The position numbers and the translations under genes were made by a program. A DNA stretch of 34,124 bases, taken from NCBI GenBank assembly GCA_038528235.1, contig JBCBEX010000046.1:1-34124 (forward strand), written 5' to 3'. How positions within the stretch are numbered: the stretch's first letter is position 1; every line of letters starts with the position of its first letter. Positions 16,348 through 24,921 of this stretch are shown here, piece by piece. The DNA comes from JBCBEX01 sp038528235. GTDB lineage: Bacteria; Bacteroidota; Rhodothermia; Rhodothermales; Rubricoccaceae. The notes beneath the pieces were generated by a model. That model did no database searches. It saw nothing but the letters and a program-made list of their open reading frames with translations, and had not been told where the DNA came from.

Positions 16348-16572
16348 TCAAGCGAGCATTCCGCCGAGAAACAGCACGACCGTACCCGCGACGGTGGCGA
16401 GCACGCCAGCTTTTGCATCGTCCCAGTGGAGCATCGCGAACACGATCATCACGGGGCTGACCAGGAGGCATCCCACGCCCCAGAGCACGCTCGTAGTGAA
16501 CGCGCGGACGAGGATGTACAGGCTGCCCCCTGCGATGAGGAGCAAACCTGCGGCGCCGAGAAGGAGACTCAT
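16348..16572 (-). CDS. Small three-helix membrane protein
   Basis: A 74-residue, highly hydrophobic protein with about three transmembrane segments: residues ~3-22 (LLLGAAGLLLIAGGSLYIL), ~29-50 (VLWGVGCLLVSPVMIVFAMLHW) and ~56-73. The short polar turn HWDDAKAG separates the last two. The pattern GCLLVSPVMIVFAMLHWDDAK resembles small inner-membrane proteins of unknown function found beside other genes in Gram-negative bacteria. It starts 45 bp downstream of the coiled-coil protein stop and may be in the same transcript. It converges with bshB1 across ~25 bp. Confidence 0.72.
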   Translation of the reverse strand: MSLLLGAAGLLLIAGGSLYILVRAFTTSVLWGVGCLLVSPVMIVFAMLHWDDAKAGVLATVAGTVVLFLGGMLA

Positions 16573-16617
16573 GAGAACGAGAGGCGGAGGTACGCTCGAG
16601 GCGCACGACTTCCGTTG

Positions 16618-17856
16618 CTAGGCGAGTTGCTGCTGATACTGGTCGAAGAGCACGGACTGCGCCTCGAAGACCCACTGGTCCATGACCACCTGCGGTCGGA
16701 GGCCGAGCTCCTGGGCGACGCGACGTGCTTCGGTGCGGCTCCACCGGGCGATCTGGTCGAGCTTCGTGATGCCGAGGCTGTAGAGCTGCGCTTCGAGGTC
16801 GTCGTCAATGCCGGAGATCTTTGTGAGCACGTCGGCGTCGGACGGGCGGGCGGGGGCCGCAGGCTCCGGCGGAGGCGCAGGGGCCTGAGGCGCAGGAGGC
16901 TCCGGGACCGCAGGTTTTGAGGCGACGGGCGGAGGCGGTGTGGGCTCTGGCGTAGCGAAGTCCGGCGTGGAGAAGTCTGGCGCGGCGAAATCAGGCGCGG
17001 GGGGCTCCGGCGTGCCGAAGTCCGACGCCCCGGACAAGCTGTCGAACGACGCGAACGAGGGCAGCGGCGCGGCCGTGGAATCGCCCGACGGCGCGGCGAA
17101 ATCGTCCTCCGGCATCGCAAAGTCACCCCCTGTTGGGGCGGCCTCGCTAGGCTCCGGCTGCGTCGTCTCGCTGGCAGCGAAGTCGAACGACTGCCACTGG
17201 AGGCCATCCCCGGCGGGCGGCGCAGGCGAGGCAGGGATCTCCTCCACACCGAAATCGGGCGCAGCGGTAGGCTGCACACTGGGTGGCGGGGCGCTGACCG
17301 GAGGTGGCGCGGGCGCCTGCGGCACGGCCGCGGCAGGAGCCGAGGGCACTGACGGCGGAGCCTCGGCCTGCTGAGCAGGCGACGATGACGGCGCGGGCGG
17401 GTTGGCGGCTGCGAGCTGCAGCGGTGCCGTCTGCTGGCCCTCTGGGAGCGCGTCGTGCGTCTTCCAGAACGCATCGAGTGCGCCTGCGAGTTGGTGGCGC
17501 AGTTCGTCGAGTTCCTGGTTGCGCCGGTCGATCTCGTGGTGCAGTTCGCTGCGCAGGCCGTCTACCTTGCGGTCGTTCGTCTCCAGGTGCAGCTTCACGT
17601 CGTCCATCTGCTGCGAGAGCTGCGCGTTCTGGACGCGTTGCTCCTGCTGCTGCTGCTGATAGAGTTGCTCGATACGCTGCCGGATCTTCGTGACCTGCTC
17701 TTCCTTCTGACGGAGCAGGTCTTTCTGCGACTGCGGCTGCGCGGCCGTGACCACCTTCTCGGATTGGCGCGCCCGAACGTAGAGAAACGCGATCACACCG
17801 CCGAGGGCGACGGCGAGCACGATCACGGCGGTCAGGATGAGAAAAGTCGTGTTCAT
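16618..17856 (-). CDS. Membrane-anchored coiled-coil protein with a C-terminal helix-hairpin-helix
   Basis: A 412-residue protein in four parts. The first is an N-terminal membrane helix (about residues 5-27, LILTAVIVLAVALGGVIAFLYV). The second is a Gln/Glu-rich coiled coil (~40-125, RQRIEQLYQQQQQEQRVQ onward). The third is a long Pro/Ala/Asp disordered stretch (~140-330) with PDFATPEP-like reiterations. The fourth is a C-terminal domain (~338-405) with LTKISGIDDDLEAQLYSLGI and KLDQIARWSRTEARRVAQELGL, the SAP/HhH-like module often found with GIGPxxxxxL and a following WxxQA segment. The canonical GIGP is GIDD here, so DNA binding is doubtful. The function is unknown; a scaffold linking the membrane to another partner is an inference. 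Confidence 0.75.
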   Translation of the reverse strand: MNTTFLILTAVIVLAVALGGVIAFLYVRARQSEKVVTAAQPQSQKDLLRQKEEQVTKIRQRIEQLYQQQQQEQRVQNAQLSQQMDDVKLHLETNDRKVDGLRSELHHEIDRRNQELDELRHQLAGALDAFWKTHDALPEGQQTAPLQLAAANPPAPSSSPAQQAEAPPSVPSAPAAAVPQAPAPPPVSAPPPSVQPTAAPDFGVEEIPASPAPPAGDGLQWQSFDFAASETTQPEPSEAAPTGGDFAMPEDDFAAPSGDSTAAPLPSFASFDSLSGASDFGTPEPPAPDFAAPDFSTPDFATPEPTPPPPVASKPAVPEPPAPQAPAPPPEPAAPARPSDADVLTKISGIDDDLEAQLYSLGITKLDQIARWSRTEARRVAQELGLRPQVVMDQWVFEAQSVLFDQYQQQLA

Positions 17857-17901
17857 GGCGGACGGTAGGCGAGCGCGCGAGCGCAGGGGTGACGTACGGA
17901 A

Positions 17902-18423
17902 TTAGGAAGCGAGCGGGTCAGCCGTGTCGGGGGCGGTCGTGCCCGGGTCGACCGCATCAGGCTCAACAACGCGACGTGTCAGGGCGGGTGGGCCCTCGGC
18001 GGGATCGACCTGGAGCAGTCCCAGATCGAGCCCAGCGCTCTGCAGGAGCGCGAGAAGCAGTTCGCCACGGAGCGTGGCGGTCTGCAGGCTCTGCGCCGAC
18101 AGGGTGACCTCGACCGGCATGCCCCGCGTGTTGAGCCGCGCAGCGAGCGCCACCGCGGCCGAGGCGAGCGCCTCGTCAATGGTCACAGACTCGGGCGTCG
18201 GGTACTGCTGCTGCACCGCATCGAGGAAGCGGTCGGTGGCGACGTCGAGCGGCATGTCGTCGAGATCGGCCACCCCGTCGAGGTAGTCTGGGGCGTAGGC
18301 GGTCGGCGCGACGCGGGCTTGCTCGGCCGTCGGCTGCGTGAGGTGCAGCCCAAGCACAGCAAGGGCGACGAGGAGCGCGAGGCTCAACGCGCCTACCAGC
18401 AACACGGCTCGGCTCGACAGCAT
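17902..18423 (-). CDS. Membrane-anchored hypothetical protein
   Basis: A 173-residue protein with an N-terminal hydrophobic anchor (MLSSRAVLLVGALSLALLVALAVLGL) and a mostly helical extracytoplasmic body: DVATDRFLDAVQQQYPTPESVTIDEALASAAVALAARLN, then VEVTLSAQSLQTATLRGELLLALLQSAGLDLG. The acidic tail is rich in Asp/Thr/Pro. No family was recognised. The ATG at 18423 is preferred to 18489 because the signal anchor then begins correctly. It is followed 45 bp later by the coiled-coil protein on the same strand and diverges from the multihaem lipoprotein across 266 bp. Confidence 0.65.
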   Translation of the reverse strand: MLSSRAVLLVGALSLALLVALAVLGLHLTQPTAEQARVAPTAYAPDYLDGVADLDDMPLDVATDRFLDAVQQQYPTPESVTIDEALASAAVALAARLNTRGMPVEVTLSAQSLQTATLRGELLLALLQSAGLDLGLLQVDPAEGPPALTRRVVEPDAVDPGTTAPDTADPLAS

Positions 18424-18689
18424 AGGGTGGGTTGTATCGAAGCTGGGTGGGGCACTCCTGTAACTGGCGGTCGCAGGCAGGGAGCACAAGGCTAGACACT
18501 CCCCTGGTTAGCAAGAGCCATTCCACTTCGCGCAACCCCGCGCCCTAGTGCGCAGAATCGCAGAACTAGGCCTTGCAGGCTCGTATCTTCGCGCCTCTTC
18601 TGTGGGGACCATGTGAAGGCAACGAAGCTTACACCCTCCCGCTTCTTCGTTCCCCGCACCCACGAACGCTCGTTACGGAACGCTCCTCC

Positions 18690-20885
18690 ATGCCTCCTCT
18701 CGTTCGCTCCGCTCAGCGCCGAACGCGTCCCGGCCCCACAGCTCGCGGTGCCGTGTGGCTGAGTGCCGCCGTGGTCTGGGCTAGCGTACTCGTCATGGGA
18801 TGCACGGCACCCAGCCCCCCCCCGCCGGTCAGCGCTGCCACCTATGTCGGTGACGCCTCTTGCGCGTCGTGCCACGGCGACATCGCGGCGCCATACGCGC
18901 AGACCAACAAGGCGCACGCGCTCACCCGCTTCGACCCCGCGACGGCGCCGGAGCGCTTCGACGCTAGCGGCCGCAGCCCCGTCGTCTACAACCCCGCGTT
19001 CGACCTCTCCTACGAAGCGTTCGTGCGCGGCGACACGCTCTACCAGCGCGAGTTTCGCCGCAACCCCGACGGGACGCTCTCCCACGAACTGACCTACGCC
19101 GCGAGCCACGTGATCGGCTCCGGCCACGCCACGCGCTCCTACTTGATGACCGTCGAGACGGCCGACGGCGGCTACCTGACGGAGATGCCGCTCACGTGGT
19201 ACGTCGACCGCAGCCTCTGGGCGATGAGCCCCGGCTACACCAACCTCAACCATCGGTTCAACCGCGCCATCACGGAGGAGTGCATCGCCTGCCACGCGGG
19301 CGTCCCGGACGCCACCACGTTTTCGGTCAACCACTTCGTCGAGACCGACGGCGGCATCTCGTGCGAGCGCTGCCACGGGCCAGCCTCGGCGCACGTCGCC
19401 GCCTGGCAGGCCGACCCCGACGGGCAGGCTGACGGCCCCGACCTGACCATCGTCAACCCCGCGCACCTGAGCATCGACCTGCAGCTCGATGTCTGCCAGC
19501 AGTGTCACCTCGAAGGCACGACCGTCTTCCAGCCAGGCGAGACGCCGCTGAGCTACATCCCCGGTGCGCCGCTGCGCGCCCACCGGACCGTCTTCGCCAC
19601 CGAGAGCAGCCTGGATGAGCCGGAGTCGTTCGGCGTGGCCTCGCACGTGGTCCGGATGCGCTTGAGTGCGTGCTTCGAGGAGACGCAGGGCACACCCCAA
19701 GCGATGACCTGTACGACGTGCCACGACCCGCACCGCCCCGAGGAGGCGCTCCCGGCCGATCACTACAACATCACGTGCCGCTCGTGTCACGGCGCAGAGG
19801 CACACGAGGCTGCCTGCTCCCGCCCCGACATCGACGCGGGCGCCTCCGACGCGCGCGTGATGGCCGCACAAGGCGACTGCGTGAGCTGCCACCTCCAGAA
19901 AGCGGGTACGTCGGACATCCCCCACGTCACGTTCACCGACCACTGGATCCGCCGCGAGCTGCCCGAGGCGCGCGCGAGCGTCGAGACAGCGCTCCTCCGC
20001 CCGACCCGCACGACGCCGTTCCGCCTCGTCGATGTGACCGCTGCCGACCGGGGCGAGGCCCCGTCGGCCACCGAGGCTAACCCGGACGCCGACGCTCGCG
20101 GCCTGATCGACAGCGGCCTGGCCACGTTCCAGTTCTACGAGACGACGCACAGGCTCCCTGCCTACCTCCCCAGCATCGTGGACCGGCTGCGGCGCGGGCT
20201 CGCCCTCGGCGGCACGCACCCCGACGCGCGCGTCACCCTGGGCCGCGCTCTTGCCGCAATGGACTCCACCGAGGCGGCGCTAGCTGCGCTGCGCGACGCG
20301 ACCGCCGCCACCCCGGACCATGCCTGGGCACACTTCTGGCTCGGCCACACCCTGCACGCCACCGGCCGCTCGGCAGAAGCCGTCGCCGCGCTCGACCAGG
20401 CTGTGGCGCTCGCGCCGAAGCTGGTCGAGGCACACCTCAAGCATGGCGAAGCGCTCAACGCGACAGGACGAGCCACCGAGGCCATAGTCGCCTGGCAGGC
20501 GGGCCTCGCGCTCGATCCGGAGCACCACCCGGATGGCTGGAACAACCTCGGCTTCGCGCTCCTCCAACAGCAAGACATCGCCGGCGCCGAGGCGGCGCTC
20601 CGCCGTGCCGTCGCGCTCGACCCTGACTTCGCCGTCGCGCGCGTCAACCTCGGCACGGCGCACCTGATCGCAGCCCAGCAAGACCCGACGCGGCTTGACG
20701 CTGCCGCTGAGCAGTTCGAGCGGGCGCTTGCTACCGACGCGACCTATGCGCCTGCGCTCGGCAACCTCGGCGTGCTCCGCGCGCAGCAGGGTCGCACCGC
20801 CGAGGCGCGCCGCCTCTTCGAACGCCTCCTCGCCCTCGATCCGACCGACCAACGCGCCCGTGCCTACCTCCAGCAACTCAACTAG
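18690..20885 (+). CDS. Seven-CXXCH multihaem cytochrome c lipoprotein with TPR domain
   Basis: A 731-residue outer-envelope electron carrier. The signal ends in a lipobox (VLVMGC, Cys38), so it should be lipid-anchored. Seven covalent haem sites follow as CASCH (from residue 58), CIACH, CERCH, CQQCH, CTTCH, CRSCH and CVSCH. The region between resembles cytochrome c554/NrfA-family nonahaem-like proteins (many His residues, TCxxCHDPH, NITCRSCHG), but no partner reductase is adjacent. The C-terminal ~230 residues are TPR-like repeats (for example HPDGWNNLGFALLQQQDIAGAEAAL and AWAHFWLGHTLHATGRSAEAVAALDQAV). This cytochrome-plus-TPR architecture is known in Bacteroidota and Planctomycetes-type proteins; the substrate is unknown. 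The ATG at 18690 gives the lipoprotein signal. It is translated with the overlapping gene at 20860. Confidence 0.92.
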   Translation: MPPLVRSAQRRTRPGPTARGAVWLSAAVVWASVLVMGCTAPSPPPPVSAATYVGDASCASCHGDIAAPYAQTNKAHALTRFDPATAPERFDASGRSPVVYNPAFDLSYEAFVRGDTLYQREFRRNPDGTLSHELTYAASHVIGSGHATRSYLMTVETADGGYLTEMPLTWYVDRSLWAMSPGYTNLNHRFNRAITEECIACHAGVPDATTFSVNHFVETDGGISCERCHGPASAHVAAWQADPDGQADGPDLTIVNPAHLSIDLQLDVCQQCHLEGTTVFQPGETPLSYIPGAPLRAHRTVFATESSLDEPESFGVASHVVRMRLSACFEETQGTPQAMTCTTCHDPHRPEEALPADHYNITCRSCHGAEAHEAACSRPDIDAGASDARVMAAQGDCVSCHLQKAGTSDIPHVTFTDHWIRRELPEARASVETALLRPTRTTPFRLVDVTAADRGEAPSATEANPDADARGLIDSGLATFQFYETTHRLPAYLPSIVDRLRRGLALGGTHPDARVTLGRALAAMDSTEAALAALRDATAATPDHAWAHFWLGHTLHATGRSAEAVAALDQAVALAPKLVEAHLKHGEALNATGRATEAIVAWQAGLALDPEHHPDGWNNLGFALLQQQDIAGAEAALRRAVALDPDFAVARVNLGTAHLIAAQQDPTRLDAAAEQFERALATDATYAPALGNLGVLRAQQGRTAEARRLFERLLALDPTDQRARAYLQQLN

Positions 20886-21885
20886 ACGCTCGGCGGTCGG
20901 CGCTCGGCTCTCGGCTCTCGGCGCCCGATGCTGGGTCGCCGCCGTGGTGCTCTGGGTGGGGTGCAGCGGTGGGACAGACGGGATCATCGTCGACCTCGAC
21001 AAGGCCAACGAGGACGTGCTGCTGGCCTTCTACTTCGGCAGCTACGTTGGGCCGGGCGGCGGCGACCCGTTCGAGGCCGGGCTGCTCGGGCGCCAGGGCA
21101 GCGCCGTGGCGCTCAACATGGACGCGCTGCCGCCGCCGGCACGCGACGCGTTTGCCAGCGCTGCTGAAGACGGACGCATCGACTGGGACGAAGCGAAGGC
21201 GGCGTTTCAGGCCACCTATGCGGAGGCGCGCGCCGTCCCTGCCTCGCTGTCTGACTTCCAGAGCACGATGCCCTACCTCGACGCGTCCGGCCGTGCTGCC
21301 GACGGCTGGTACTCGGTCGAGATCGACGGCGTGATGACGAGCGCGCGGCGGCGGATCTACGTCGCGAAGGACGCGCTCCGCCAGGCACTCCGCGACTTCG
21401 ATGCAAACGGCGAGCAGGTGATTTACCCCGTCGGCACGGCGCTTATTGGCGAGCACTGGCTGGACGGCGAGCGCGTCGAGGTGACCATCAAGCAGAAGCG
21501 TGCCGATGGCTTCTGGGACTTCCTCGTCTACGACGCTGCAGGTGTCCTCGCCGACGGCACCACAACCCCGCCGCGCGACCTCGCAGCTCCGACGCAGTGC
21601 GTGGGGTGCCACCTCGGCACGAAGCTCTACGAGCCCGAAAAGAGCTTCCCGGCCGAGGCCCCCGACGGCCCCCACGGCCCCCGCGCGATCTACATCGACG
21701 CGGCCCTCCGCGATGCTGACGCCACGCGCGCCGTCACGGAGCGCTTCGCCGAGCACCGCACCCGCTCGGACTCCGTGCTCGGCCTCTACGCCACGCTCTT
21801 CGTCGCCGACCTGCTTGCCGACCGCCGCGCCGGACGCCCCCTCGATGCGGAAGACGAGGCGACGCTGGCCGCGCTCGGCTACTGA
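20860..21885 (+). CDS. Single-CXXCH c-type cytochrome-like lipoprotein
   Basis: A 341-residue lipoprotein if it starts at the GTG at 20860. A basic n-region precedes RCWVAAVVLWVGC, a lipobox with Cys35. There is one haem motif, CVGCH at residues 247-251, in the C-terminal third. The body has an acidic N-terminal region (GTDGIIVDLDKANEDVLLAFYFGSYV), a long helix pair and the strand-rich VTIKQKRADGFWDFLVYDAAG. This resembles a cytochrome-associated lipoprotein family, but no exact match is recalled. Start choice: no ATG lies within reach in frame. The ATG at 20928 is in another frame, and ATG 20746 or TTG 20695 would overlap the upstream gene by well over 100 bp. The GTG at 20860 gives a 26-bp overlap and a normal signal. 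The start region contains a degenerate gctctcg tandem tract (20889-20925). It is probably a partner of the multihaem lipoprotein. Confidence 0.75.
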   Translation: MPTSSNSTRRSAVGARLSALGARCWVAAVVLWVGCSGGTDGIIVDLDKANEDVLLAFYFGSYVGPGGGDPFEAGLLGRQGSAVALNMDALPPPARDAFASAAEDGRIDWDEAKAAFQATYAEARAVPASLSDFQSTMPYLDASGRAADGWYSVEIDGVMTSARRRIYVAKDALRQALRDFDANGEQVIYPVGTALIGEHWLDGERVEVTIKQKRADGFWDFLVYDAAGVLADGTTTPPRDLAAPTQCVGCHLGTKLYEPEKSFPAEAPDGPHGPRAIYIDAALRDADATRAVTERFAEHRTRSDSVLGLYATLFVADLLADRRAGRPLDAEDEATLAALGY

Positions 21886-21935
21886 CCGGCGCTGGCTGTT
21901 AGCTTCGAGGCCCAACCCACCCCAACCGCCCTGCC

Positions 21936-22340
21936 GTGTCCGCTGCCCACTCGCCCGTTCCGATCCGCACGTCTGGCTTGGCGACGGTACGACTGACCAA
22001 CGCCGTCTTCTTCGCCCACCACGGCGTGATGCCCGAGGAACACCGCATCGGTGGGCGCTTCGAGGTGGACGTGGCGATGGACCTCGACATCACGCACGCC
22101 GCCCAACACGACGACCTCGACCAGACGGTCAACTACGAGCGCGTCTACGAGCGCATCCGCGGCGTGATCGCGGGCGAGAAGGTCTACCTGATCGAGCGGC
22201 TGGCCTACCTGATCGCGCAGGCTGTGCTGGGCGATCACCCACAAGTCGCGCGCGTGGAGGTGCTGGTGCGCAAGCCGAACCCGCCCGTCGGCGGCCCCTG
22301 CGATGCCGCTGAGGCCGTCTACCGCGCCGAGCGGGCGTGA
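21936..22340 (+). CDS. folB: Dihydroneopterin aldolase
   Basis: A 134-residue FolB, converting 7,8-dihydroneopterin to 6-hydroxymethyl-7,8-dihydropterin in folate synthesis. It matches the family throughout: VRLTNAVFFAHHGVMPEEHRIG (with the catalytic Glu), GGRFEVDVAMDLD, DLDQTVNYERVYERI, LIERLAYLIAQAVL and VEVLVRKPNPPV (with the catalytic Lys of the VRKP motif). The start is the GTG at 21936, which gives a short leader before the conserved core; there is no nearby ATG. The stop overlaps the folK start (TGATG), so FolB and FolK, which perform consecutive steps, are translationally coupled. Confidence 0.95.
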   Translation: MSAAHSPVPIRTSGLATVRLTNAVFFAHHGVMPEEHRIGGRFEVDVAMDLDITHAAQHDDLDQTVNYERVYERIRGVIAGEKVYLIERLAYLIAQAVLGDHPQVARVEVLVRKPNPPVGGPCDAAEAVYRAERA

Positions 22341-23044
22341 TGGACGAGGCAATGAATCGAACAGACAGCGAGACGGCGGGCGGCCAGTCTGCGCCATCGT
22401 TGCTCCGCGACACTGCGGCGCCGCCGCGCGCCCTCGTCGCCATTGCGCTGGGGGCCAACCTCGGCGACCGAATCGGACAACTGCGCGCCGCCGTGGCTGC
22501 CCTCGACGCGCACCCCGACGTGACGGTGACGCGCTGTTCGCCCGTCTACGAAGCTGAGGCGCACACGCTCGATGGCACCCCGCAGCCAGCCTACCTCAAC
22601 GCCGTCGTGACGGCCGCCACCTCGCTCGCCCCGGAGGCGCTGCTCGACGTGCTCCTCGCGATCGAGCAGGAGGCGGGGCGCACGCGGGCGCACCGCTGGG
22701 CCTCGCGCACGCTCGACCTCGACCTCCTGCTCTACGCCGACCTCCACCTCGACACGGCGCGCCTCTCGGTCCCGCACCCGCGCCTGGCCGAGCGTCGTTT
22801 CGTGCTGCAACCGCTCGCCGACCTCGCGCCCGACCGCGTCGTCCCCCGCTGGAACGCGACCGTGGCCGACCTCCTCGCGGCCTGCCCCGACCGGGCCGCG
22901 CTCCGCCGCACCGACTTCGCCCTGCGCGACGACGAGCCACAGGATGCCAGCGATCCAGTGCGCAGCGACGAGGATGCCAGCCACAGTGGTGGCCGCGGCA
23001 GTGGTGGAGACGAAGAGCCCGGGAGGAATCGAGACGAGGGTTGA
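22340..23044 (+). CDS. folK: HPPK, 2-amino-4-hydroxy-6-hydroxymethyldihydropteridine diphosphokinase
   Basis: A 234-residue FolK that pyrophosphorylates 6-hydroxymethyldihydropterin. It has ALGANLGDR near the N-terminus, the loop TRCSPVYEAEA, PAYLNAVVTA, and the HPPK signature with RWASRTLDLDLLLY; VPHPRLAERRFVLQPLADLAPD follows. The N-terminal 30 residues are a non-conserved leader, so either the ATG at 22340 or the GTG at 22337 is plausible. The catalytic core ends at about residue 195 (LLAACPDRAALRR). The remaining ~40 residues are hydrophilic, rich in Asp/Ser/Gly, and not part of the family. The fused tail may come from loss of the native stop. Confidence 0.93.
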   Translation: MDEAMNRTDSETAGGQSAPSLLRDTAAPPRALVAIALGANLGDRIGQLRAAVAALDAHPDVTVTRCSPVYEAEAHTLDGTPQPAYLNAVVTAATSLAPEALLDVLLAIEQEAGRTRAHRWASRTLDLDLLLYADLHLDTARLSVPHPRLAERRFVLQPLADLAPDRVVPRWNATVADLLAACPDRAALRRTDFALRDDEPQDASDPVRSDEDASHSGGRGSGGDEEPGRNRDEG

Positions 23045-23164
23045 CGCGGCGGCCCATCCCGCGCACCTTCTCAGTTCCTCGGCTTGTCGGCATACTGACA
23101 GATCCTGTCACCCCGCGTCGGTATTCTCCCGGGGTTCCTCTCCGTCTTCTTGCCGCTCCGTCCT

Positions 23165-23845
23165 GTGTCCACGCCGCTCCCCGACCGCCTTCGCTACGTC
23201 GCCATCGAGGGTGTGATTGGGGCGGGCAAGACCACGCTCGCGCGCATGCTCGCCGAGCACACCGGCGCGCGGCTGGTGCTGGAGGAGTTCGAGGAGAACC
23301 CGTTTCTGGCGCGGTTCTACGAGGACCCGAAGCGCTGGGCGTTCCAGACGCAGCTCAACTTCCTCGCGAGCCGCTTCCGCCAGCAGAAAGCGCTGCGCGA
23401 CCGCGACCTCTTCCAGCAGGCCGTCGTCGCGGACTACACGTTCGACAAGGACCGCATCTTCGCCCGGCTCACGCTCGACGGCGACGAGATGGCGCTCTAC
23501 GAGTCGCTCTTCTCGATCATGGAGCCCAACGCACCTGCGCCGGACCTGGTGGTCTACCTACAGTCGTCGGTGGACCGGCTCATGCACAACATCGCGCAGC
23601 GCGACCGCAGCTACGAGCGCAGCATGGACCGCGCCTACATCGCCGACCTCGCCGACGCCTACGACCGCTTCTTCTTCCACTACGCGAAGGGGCCGCTGCT
23701 CATCCTCAACGTCGCCCAGATCGATTTCGTGAACAACGCAGACGACTTCGCCGAACTGCTCCGCCAGATCGCCGCCGTTGAGGGCACCGGGACGACCTAC
23801 CTCAAGCCCCCCGCCTCCGACGAGCGCTTCACGATGTTTGGGTAG
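23165..23845 (+). CDS. Deoxynucleoside kinase (dAK/dGK type)
   Basis: A 226-residue deoxynucleoside kinase of the deoxyadenosine/deoxyguanosine kinase family, which phosphorylates salvaged deoxynucleosides. Features are the P-loop GVIGAGKT at 16-23 after YVAIE, the EEFEENPFL segment, FQTQLNFLASRFRQQK, and the lid-type RDRSYERSM and DRAYIADLADAYDRFF. DLVVYLQSS and LILNVAQIDFVNN complete the fold. The GTG at 23165 gives the usual N-terminus; a TTG at 23150 is also in frame. It is ~120 bp downstream of folK, so it may be in the same unit. The precise nucleoside preference cannot be read. Confidence 0.93.
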   Translation: MSTPLPDRLRYVAIEGVIGAGKTTLARMLAEHTGARLVLEEFEENPFLARFYEDPKRWAFQTQLNFLASRFRQQKALRDRDLFQQAVVADYTFDKDRIFARLTLDGDEMALYESLFSIMEPNAPAPDLVVYLQSSVDRLMHNIAQRDRSYERSMDRAYIADLADAYDRFFFHYAKGPLLILNVAQIDFVNNADDFAELLRQIAAVEGTGTTYLKPPASDERFTMFG

Positions 23846-23945
23846 GGAGCGCCTGAAAAGACTGATCCCTCCCCCCTGGCCTCCTGCGGGTTCCCAACCC
23901 AGAAGACCAAGGACGAGGGACCGATATCAAAGGTCGAAGGACGGA

Positions 23946-24857
23946 CTAGACCGTCGTCATGCCCATCCGGGTGAGGTCGCGCGCGTGGAGGAGCGACTTG
24001 CCGAACGGCTTCACGACGAGCACCGGGCACGGCGCGAGCCGGACGGTGTTCTCGGCGACACTGCCGAGGAGCAGCCGCTTCAGCCCGGTCAGCCCGTGCG
24101 AGGCCATCACGATCAGGTCGGCGCTGCGCTCGGCGGCGATGTCAGCCAGGCTGGTCGCGGCGAACCCGACGTCCACGTGAGCATAGGCGTTGACCCCGCT
24201 GGCGCGCAGTTCGCCCGCGAGGCGGTCGAGGGCTGTGCGGGCCCGCTTGAGCAGCACCTCGGTGTTGCTGGCACCGGCGTCGTAGCCGTAGACGTCCGGC
24301 CACATCGCGTCGGAGACGACGTGGACGAGTTCGAGGTCGGCGCGGAAGACGCGGGCGAGGTCGGCGGCGTAGTCGAGCGCGTAGCGCGAGCGGTCCGAGA
24401 AGTCGAACGGCACGAGGATGCGGTTGTCGGTCGCGTCGTCGGTGTCGAGCGTGGGCGCATCGCAACGGAGCGTGAGCACGGGGCACGGTGCCTCCCGGAC
24501 GACGCGCTCGGCGACGCTGCCGTGGAGCAGGTGCGCCACCCCGCGCCGCCCATGCGTGGCCATCACCACGAGGTCGATGTAGGCATGCGCCGCGTAGTCG
24601 AGGATGACATCGGCGGCGGAGCTGCCCAGCTCGGCGACGCGGACGACCCGCACGCGGTTGTGCTGGCGCAGCATCGACGCCATTCCATCGAGATCGTCGT
24701 CGTCCACGAGGTCGTCGAGGTCGTCGTAGACGTCGAGGGCCGTCAGGATATGGAGTTCGGCGCCATAGAGCGCGGCCAGGGCCAGGGCGTGCCCGAGTGC
24801 GCTGTCGGCGCAGTCCGAGTGGTCGGTTGGGAAGAGGAGGCGTTCGATCTTCAGCAT
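23946..24857 (-). CDS. Tandem-domain universal stress protein
   Basis: A 303-residue protein with two USP domains (about 1-150 and 155-303). Each ends in the ATP-binding-type motif: MATHGRRGVAHLLHGS and MASHGLTGLKRLLLGS. Family members sense or buffer stress states and bind ATP in many cases. An acidic insert at residues 42-58 (Asp-rich, DDLDDLVDDDDLD) is unusual for the family, although acidic surfaces are common in halophiles. The ATG at 24857 is used instead of the extended frame to 24962, which has no USP similarity. Converges with the dNK gene 100 bp away, and lies 64 bp downstream of a second USP gene on the same strand. Confidence 0.93.
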   Translation of the reverse strand: MLKIERLLFPTDHSDCADSALGHALALAALYGAELHILTALDVYDDLDDLVDDDDLDGMASMLRQHNRVRVVRVAELGSSAADVILDYAAHAYIDLVVMATHGRRGVAHLLHGSVAERVVREAPCPVLTLRCDAPTLDTDDATDNRILVPFDFSDRSRYALDYAADLARVFRADLELVHVVSDAMWPDVYGYDAGASNTEVLLKRARTALDRLAGELRASGVNAYAHVDVGFAATSLADIAAERSADLIVMASHGLTGLKRLLLGSVAENTVRLAPCPVLVVKPFGKSLLHARDLTRMGMTTV

Positions 24858-24921
24858 GGGAGGATCCGGTTGGAGGTGGGGGAGCGCGGAAGCCGGGCTG
24901 CGCGGGGTCGCGGCGCGGTCA

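Noticed and set aside
18544..18570. Imperfect cctag/ctagg hairpin upstream of the multihaem gene
   Set aside because: The stem is short with an asymmetric loop; it could be chance, and no operator function can be argued.
18492..20219. 575-residue frame antisense to the multihaem cytochrome gene
   Set aside because: The seven CXXCH motifs and the lipobox identify the plus strand as coding; the antisense frame has no recognisable domain.
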